Of a stretch of 46,084 nucleotides of DNA, positions 42,752 through 46,084 are shown one piece after another (the first letter of the stretch is position 1; every line of letters starts with the position of its first letter). The stretch comes from Candidatus Mailhella merdavium (lineage in GTDB: Bacteria > Desulfobacterota > Desulfovibrionia > Desulfovibrionales > Desulfovibrionaceae): NCBI GenBank assembly GCA_019119045.1, contig DWXS01000046.1, positions 1 through 46,084 of the forward strand, given 5' to 3'. A program made the position numbers and the translations under genes. The notes under the pieces were generated by a model. It saw nothing but the letters and a program-made list of their open reading frames with translations, did not search any database and was not told where the DNA came from.

Positions 42752-42785
42752 GAGCGGCCGCTATATACTTGCAGCGCGGCCGCTC
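42752..42785. repeat. Long GC inverted repeat
   Basis: GAGCGGCCGC (42752-42761) and GCGGCCGCTC (42776-42785) are perfect complements around a 14-nt loop TATATACTTGCAGC. Each arm holds an 8-bp palindrome (GCGGCCGC). It directly follows repeat copy B. Confidence 0.7.
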
Positions 42786-43357
42786 GACGGGCGGCCGCAG
42801 GGCCGTGCTTGGAGTCCGCAGGGCGTACAGGCATGCCGGGCAGGGACAGCACAGAGTCCGTGGAGGTGTGAACGCTGCGAACTGGAGTCCTGGAGCTGGG
42901 GCAGATATGGTCAAGAGTAAAATGCCCTGGACAGGGAATGGCGGAGACGGGGAGGAAAAAAGCTCCTCCCGGTACTTTTCGTATTCGAGCGGGCAGGAAT
43001 ATTTCCGGCGTATTCGCTCTGCTCCGCAGAGGCAGTCCGACAAGCTTCAGGTGTATGACGGGCGGAGTGCAAGCTGCTTCTTTTCTTGCGGACACCAAGA
43101 GGCTCGGTGGCCTGTGCAATGCTGTGTCGTCAGATTCGAGACGGCAGGGGGGAATGTTATTTTGAGGAAGCCGGAGAGCCGTCATCAGGGACTGCTCTGA
43201 AATTTCATCTGCCGAACAGCCGGGGGCGGAGGATAAATTCCAGCCCTTGGCCCTGTGCGATGCGCAATAGTTCTTCCCTGTCACGGCAGGGCTGGGGAAG
43301 CGAAGAACGTCGGGAACGCAGCTTCGGAAGAGCTGCCGCATGGAGCGCGGTCAGACT

Positions 43358-44287
43358 TCAGCCGAGGCTGGAATGCCTGTGTTCCACACCCACGATATAG
43401 CCTTCCTGACGCAGCATTTTGGCGACGGCTTCAGTCATGGCCACGGAACGATGTCTGCCGCCCGTGCAGCCCAGCCCTATGGTGAGACGATATCTGCCTT
43501 CCGTGTCATAGTAGGGCAGGATGAAGCGCAGAAAGTCAAGGACATGATCCCGAAAGGCCCGCGCCGCCTCGGTTGAGAATACATAATCGGCAACGGCTTC
43601 GTTCTGGCCGGTCAGCGGGCGCAGCGCATCCACGAAATGGGGATTGGGCAGACAGCGCAGGTCAAAAACCATGTCGGCTTCGCTGGGAACGCCGTATTTG
43701 AAGCCGAAGCTGATCAGGTTCACGCGCATGGCGTGGGCAGAGGCTTCCTTCCTGTTCCAGCGACGTTGAATTTCCCGGCGCAGTTCGTGGATGGTGAAGC
43801 GGGAGGTATCCAGAACAATATCTGCAGATTTCCGCACCGGAGAGAGGCGGCGTCGCTCTTCCCGCATGGCTTCTTCCAGCCCCATGCCTTCCCGTTCCAG
43901 AGGATGGGGGCGGCGCGTTGTGGCGTAGCGGCGCAGGATGACTTCCGGCGTAGCCTCAAGAAAGAGCAGCGCCGGGCGCACGCCGCCGCCTTCGTGCGGA
44001 GCGAGACTTTCCATATTGTTCAGCGCGGTATTCAGTTCCTGAAGCGTTCCTCCGCGCCGGAAATCCACGCCCAGAGCCATGCCCCGGAAGTGTTCCATGC
44101 CGGGGCTGCGGAGCATGCGGAAACATTCGGGAATCAGAGCAGGAGGCAGTCCGTCCGCCGTAAAGAAGTCCAGATCTTCCAGCACCTTGAGGACGGTACT
44201 CTTGCCGGCCCCGGACAGACCGCAGACGACAAGCAGACTCGGGGGGGCTTCTGTGTCCGGAGTGGGGGAAACATTGAGAGATTGCAT
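43358..44287 (-). CDS. rapZ: RapZ nucleotide-binding regulatory protein
   Basis: 309 aa from ATG 44287. RapZ is an RNA-binding adaptor; in E. coli it directs decay of GlmZ and so controls glucosamine-6-phosphate synthesis, and in other bacteria the role is less clear. Motifs: Walker A GLSGAGKS (23-30), DGLPPALIP, FLEATPEVILRRYATTRRPHPL, SFGFKYGVPSEADMVFDLRCLPNPH and the C-terminal GCTGGRHRSVAM. The frame is open to 44365, but those 26 codons lie on an intrinsic terminator, so the later ATG is preferred. No strong ribosome-binding site precedes it. Confidence 0.93.
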   Translation of the reverse strand: MQSLNVSPTPDTEAPPSLLVVCGLSGAGKSTVLKVLEDLDFFTADGLPPALIPECFRMLRSPGMEHFRGMALGVDFRRGGTLQELNTALNNMESLAPHEGGGVRPALLFLEATPEVILRRYATTRRPHPLEREGMGLEEAMREERRRLSPVRKSADIVLDTSRFTIHELRREIQRRWNRKEASAHAMRVNLISFGFKYGVPSEADMVFDLRCLPNPHFVDALRPLTGQNEAVADYVFSTEAARAFRDHVLDFLRFILPYYDTEGRYRLTIGLGCTGGRHRSVAMTEAVAKMLRQEGYIVGVEHRHSSLG

Positions 44288-44297
44288 ACTCTGCTCG

Positions 44298-44329
44298 AAA
44301 AAAATCCGGGGCTCTTCTGGAACCCCGGA
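44298..44329 (-). terminator. Terminator between hpf and rapZ
   Basis: On the minus strand TCCGGGG (44323-44329) and CCCCGGA (44305-44311) form a 7-bp stem with an 11-nt loop, followed directly by seven T (44298-44304). It stands 28 bp after the hpf stop, and only 10 bp separate it from the rapZ start. Confidence 0.88.
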
Positions 44330-44357
44330 CAGAGAAGGGGCTTGGAGGCCCGAAGAA

Positions 44358-44891
44358 TCAGGCAAGCGGATCGATCAGGCCGAAATCTCCGCTGCGCTTC
44401 TTGTACAGGACGTTGATGCGCTCGTTGTCGGCATGGAGGAAGACCAGAAAATCATTTCCGGACTGATCCAGCTGGAGAACCGCCTCGTCAAGATGTAGCG
44501 GTTTGGGCGCGTAGTTTTCCGAACCGTTGACGACCTTTACGCCGTCGGCTTCCTCGACGTCATACGTATAGACATCCACGTTTGCGTTGCGGCTCTTGCG
44601 GCGTTCATGAGAGCGGGCAGCAGCCTTTCTCACCTGAGATTCGATCTTGTCCGTCACCAGGTCGATGGACGCATACATGTCGTCAGACTGTTCGGATGCG
44701 GAGAAATTCAACCCCTCACCGCTCAGTTTGACTTCCGCCTTCTGGCGGTGCTTGTCGATCGAAAGGATGACCACCATGTCCAGCGCGGGCGACTTGCCCA
44801 GAAAACGTCCGGCCTTTTCCAGACGGCGGCGGGCATATTTCTTGAGGTGCTCGGAGGGTTCGAAGTTCTTGAAGGTAAATTCCATGTGCAT
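44358..44891 (-). CDS. hpf: Long-form ribosome hibernation promoting factor
   Basis: 177 aa from ATG 44891, which has AGGAGG six bases before it; the frame is open 17 codons further upstream. The N-terminal S30AE domain (about 1-100, MEFTFKNFEPSEHLKKYARRRLEKAGRF and YASIDLVTDKIESQVRK) binds the decoding region of the small subunit; the C-terminal domain (about 120-177, KPLHLDEAVLQLDQSGNDFLVFLHADNERINVLYKKRSGDFGLIDP) mediates 100S ribosome dimers. Many proteobacteria have rpoN-hpf-ptsN-rapZ; here hpf and rapZ are kept but rpoN and ptsN are absent next to them. It has its own promoter. Confidence 0.96.
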   Translation of the reverse strand: MHMEFTFKNFEPSEHLKKYARRRLEKAGRFLGKSPALDMVVILSIDKHRQKAEVKLSGEGLNFSASEQSDDMYASIDLVTDKIESQVRKAAARSHERRKSRNANVDVYTYDVEEADGVKVVNGSENYAPKPLHLDEAVLQLDQSGNDFLVFLHADNERINVLYKKRSGDFGLIDPLA

Positions 44892-44963
44892 GAAGTTCCT
44901 CCTTTGCGGCATGGCTGTGAAACGGGGTAAGCCCGTATGCATGCGCCTCTTGAACTTGTCTTA

Positions 44964-44997
44964 ATCATACAGCGTTTCCCGATGATTGTCGATCGGG
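44964..44997 (-). promoter_or_regulatory. Promoter and candidate operator of hpf
   Basis: On the minus strand TCGACA (44987-44992) and TATGAT (44964-44969) are 17 bp apart. The inverted repeat CCCGAT-N8-ATCGGG (44978-44997) covers the -35 box. The leader of about 65 nt also holds a small ACGGG/CCCGT hairpin. Confidence 0.7.
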
Positions 44998-45039
44998 CGG
45001 AAGAAGAAATCATGCAATTTGTGTAAAATTTCCCGCGCT

Positions 45040-45627
45040 TCAGTTCCTGCTTTTGCGCCAGCTTTTTTCCTCGCCCCGGAGCAGACGGCCTATGTTGGAA
45101 CGGTGCGTCCAGAAAATAAGGACCGTAAGCACAACGGCCAGAGGGAGAAGGTCAAAGCGATCGAACAGGGGGTAGAAGATCAGCAGAGAGGAAACCAGCG
45201 TGAGGGAACCCAGCGAGACAAAACTGGAGACTGCGATAACCGCAACGCAGCAGCCTACGGCACAGAGCAGCGGCGGGAGGCCCAGGGGGATCAGCGCGCC
45301 GATGGTGGTGGACACTCCCTTGCCGCCCCGGAATCCGAGAAAGCAGGATTTGATGTGTCCGCCGATGACGGCCAGCACACAAGCAGAATGGAACCATGCG
45401 TCGGGCGAAAAATACAGGGATATCTGAACGGCAAGCAGGCCCTTCAGCAGATCGCAGGCCAGCGTGAGAATCCCCCAGGGCAGCCCGCAAAGTCTGGCCA
45501 CATTGGTGGCGCCGGGATTGCCGCTTCCCGCCGTCCGGGGATCGATCCCCTTGCATGTTCTGGCAATGATGATTCCAAACGGGAGGGAACCTAGCACATA
45601 ACTGGCGAGTATCCACAGATAGATCAT
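45040..45627 (-). CDS. plsY: Glycerol-3-phosphate acyltransferase PlsY
   Basis: 195 aa from ATG 45627. PlsY is an inner-membrane enzyme that moves the acyl group of acyl-phosphate to glycerol 3-phosphate, the first step of phospholipid synthesis. Signatures: SYVLGSLPFG near the start, GSGNPGATNVAR (34-45), GGHIKSCFLGFRGGKGVSTT and HRSNIGRLLRGEE. Five membrane helices are predicted. The frame is open to 45717, but the family N-terminus starts at MIYLWILASYV. No strong ribosome-binding site is visible. Its stop lies 48 bp before the hpf promoter region. Confidence 0.95.
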   Translation of the reverse strand: MIYLWILASYVLGSLPFGIIIARTCKGIDPRTAGSGNPGATNVARLCGLPWGILTLACDLLKGLLAVQISLYFSPDAWFHSACVLAVIGGHIKSCFLGFRGGKGVSTTIGALIPLGLPPLLCAVGCCVAVIAVSSFVSLGSLTLVSSLLIFYPLFDRFDLLPLAVVLTVLIFWTHRSNIGRLLRGEEKSWRKSRN

Positions 45628-45703
45628 GGAAGCGTCCGGGTGGGAGGTGAAAGATGTATTCGGAAATTCCCCGTCGGGACGGGGAGCCTTCATGCCGTAG
45701 TCC

Positions 45704-45746
45704 GGCCCCGGAAGCACAGCGCAATCCGCACCGTACCTCCGGGGCC
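45704..45746 (-). terminator. Stem-loop after the Ala/Pro/Glu-rich gene
   Basis: Perfect 9-bp arms GGCCCCGGA (45704-45712) and TCCGGGGCC (45738-45746) around a 25-nt loop lie 9 bp after the stop of the partial gene. There is no T run, so it may be a rho-linked or RNA-stabilising structure. Confidence 0.45.
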
Positions 45747-45754
45747 GTCAGTCG

Positions 45755-46084
45755 TCAGTTTCGGGAAAGCTGGGCATTCACAGCCGGAGTTTGGGCCGGT
45801 GCCTGAGCTTCGGGCTGTTCCACTGCCTGCTCTTCTGCCGGGGGCGCAGTCTGTTCCGTACTCTGCGCCGCAGCTTCGGGCTGTGCGGGAGTGCTTTCCG
45901 CAGCAGGAAGCGGGGAGGATTCGGGAGCCTCTGCTCCCTGTTCCGGAGATTCGGGAGATGCGGCGGGACTCGCGGAAGGAGTCTGCGCCGCCGGATTTGC
46001 CGGGGCCGGGGCGTCGGCCTTGTCCGTGCCTGCGTCGGGAGCGTCCTGCTGTGCGGCTTCTTCTGCGGGCGCGCTCTGTGCCGG
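45755..46084 (-). CDS. Ala/Pro/Glu-rich protein, C-terminal fragment
   Basis: 109 codons of an open minus-strand frame enter from the right edge and end at TGA 45755-45757. The sequence is almost entirely Ala, Pro, Glu, Gln and Ser in a loose AxPEx pattern, ending AVNAQLSRN. Third positions are mostly G or C as in neighbouring genes, supporting real coding. The low-complexity tail gives no family; such tails occur on envelope proteins and on RNase E/G- or FtsY-like proteins. It is expected to be upstream of plsY on the same strand. The start lies outside the window. Confidence 0.7.
   Translation of the reverse strand, partial: PAQSAPAEEAAQQDAPDAGTDKADAPAPANPAAQTPSASPAASPESPEQGAEAPESSPLPAAESTPAQPEAAAQSTEQTAPPAEEQAVEQPEAQAPAQTPAVNAQLSRN

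Larger units (their letters stand above)
42664..43357. other. Gene-free 694-bp interval between addB and rapZ
   Basis: No gene is supported. It contains copy B of the dispersed repeat (42691-42750), a 10-bp GC palindrome pair (42752-42785), a GGGAGGA/TCCTCCC stem near 42950-42970 that could end the addB transcript, and smaller hairpins around 43275-43345. Frames such as 42703-43200 on the plus strand and 42721-43341 on the minus strand encode low-complexity Arg/Gly/Pro peptides. Confidence 0.6.

Noticed and set aside
42703..43341. Possible genes in the gap after addB (plus 42703-43200, minus 42721-43341)
   Set aside because: The two frames overlap antisense, show no family motif, cross the repeat and palindrome, and lack ribosome-binding sites.

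Overview
The window reads as chromosomal DNA of a Gram-negative, anaerobic, probably sulfate- or sulfite-reducing bacterium, most likely of the Desulfovibrionaceae. This is inferred from a SahR-like ArsR/methyltransferase fusion directly upstream of ahcY, the [NiFe]-hydrogenase maturase HypF, a TauE/SafE exporter, a methyl-accepting chemotaxis protein (MCP) with a cysteine-cluster PAS domain, and a type I-E CRISPR repeat that appears familiar from that group. No 16S rRNA or other decisive marker is present, so the assignment is an inference.

Layout. (1) 1-8857, all on the minus strand: a complete type I-E CRISPR-Cas locus in the order cas3, cse1, cse2, cas6e, cas7e, cas5e, cas1, cas2, followed by the leader end of the array, which runs off the left edge. 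A consensus promoter lies between cas3 and cse1, so Cascade, the adaptation genes and perhaps the array can be expressed apart from cas3. (2) 9509-13283, minus strand: the rpmH-rnpA-yidD-yidC-khpB(jag) cluster with its promoter, an attenuator-like hairpin after rpmH and a strong terminator. (3) 13622-18161, minus strand: an Ala/Pro-rich exported protein, pyridoxal kinase, a TauE/SafE exporter and a MATE efflux pump. (4) 18572-21129: a chemoreceptor, then a gene-free stretch holding a possible structured small RNA with a 15-bp-stem terminator, then an HU-type protein. (5) 21138-23943, minus strand: an acyl-CoA synthetase, with a promoter-terminator leader in front of it, overlapping an RlmM-like rRNA methyltransferase. 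(6) 24015-29878, mostly plus strand: hypF (possibly leaderless), a degenerate OsmC-like gene on the other strand, and the sahR-ahcY pair. (7) 30302-34730, minus strand: a Na/Pi cotransporter with a PhoU-like tail and a chemoreceptor whose predicted periplasmic region looks like a zinc-binding CZB domain. (8) 34800-42663, plus strand: ATP-type phosphofructokinase overlapping an AddA/RecB-like helicase-nuclease, which overlaps an AddB-like Fe-S nuclease. (9) 42664-46084, minus strand after a gene-free stretch: rapZ, hpf, plsY and the C-terminus of an Ala/Pro/Glu-rich protein cut by the right edge.

How the genes work together: most are housekeeping (ribosome and membrane-protein biogenesis, SAM cycle, phospholipid synthesis, recombination, ribosome hibernation). 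The accessory part is the CRISPR-Cas locus. I see no insertion sequence, prophage or tRNA. The points most worth testing are the regulatory DNA: a dispersed hairpin repeat shared by the Cascade 5' leader and the region after addB, the intergenic RNA candidate near 20.4 kb, the attenuated leader before the acyl-CoA synthetase, the alternative hairpins in the phosphofructokinase leader, and the pfk-addA-addB coupling. I did not find a system that is clearly new.
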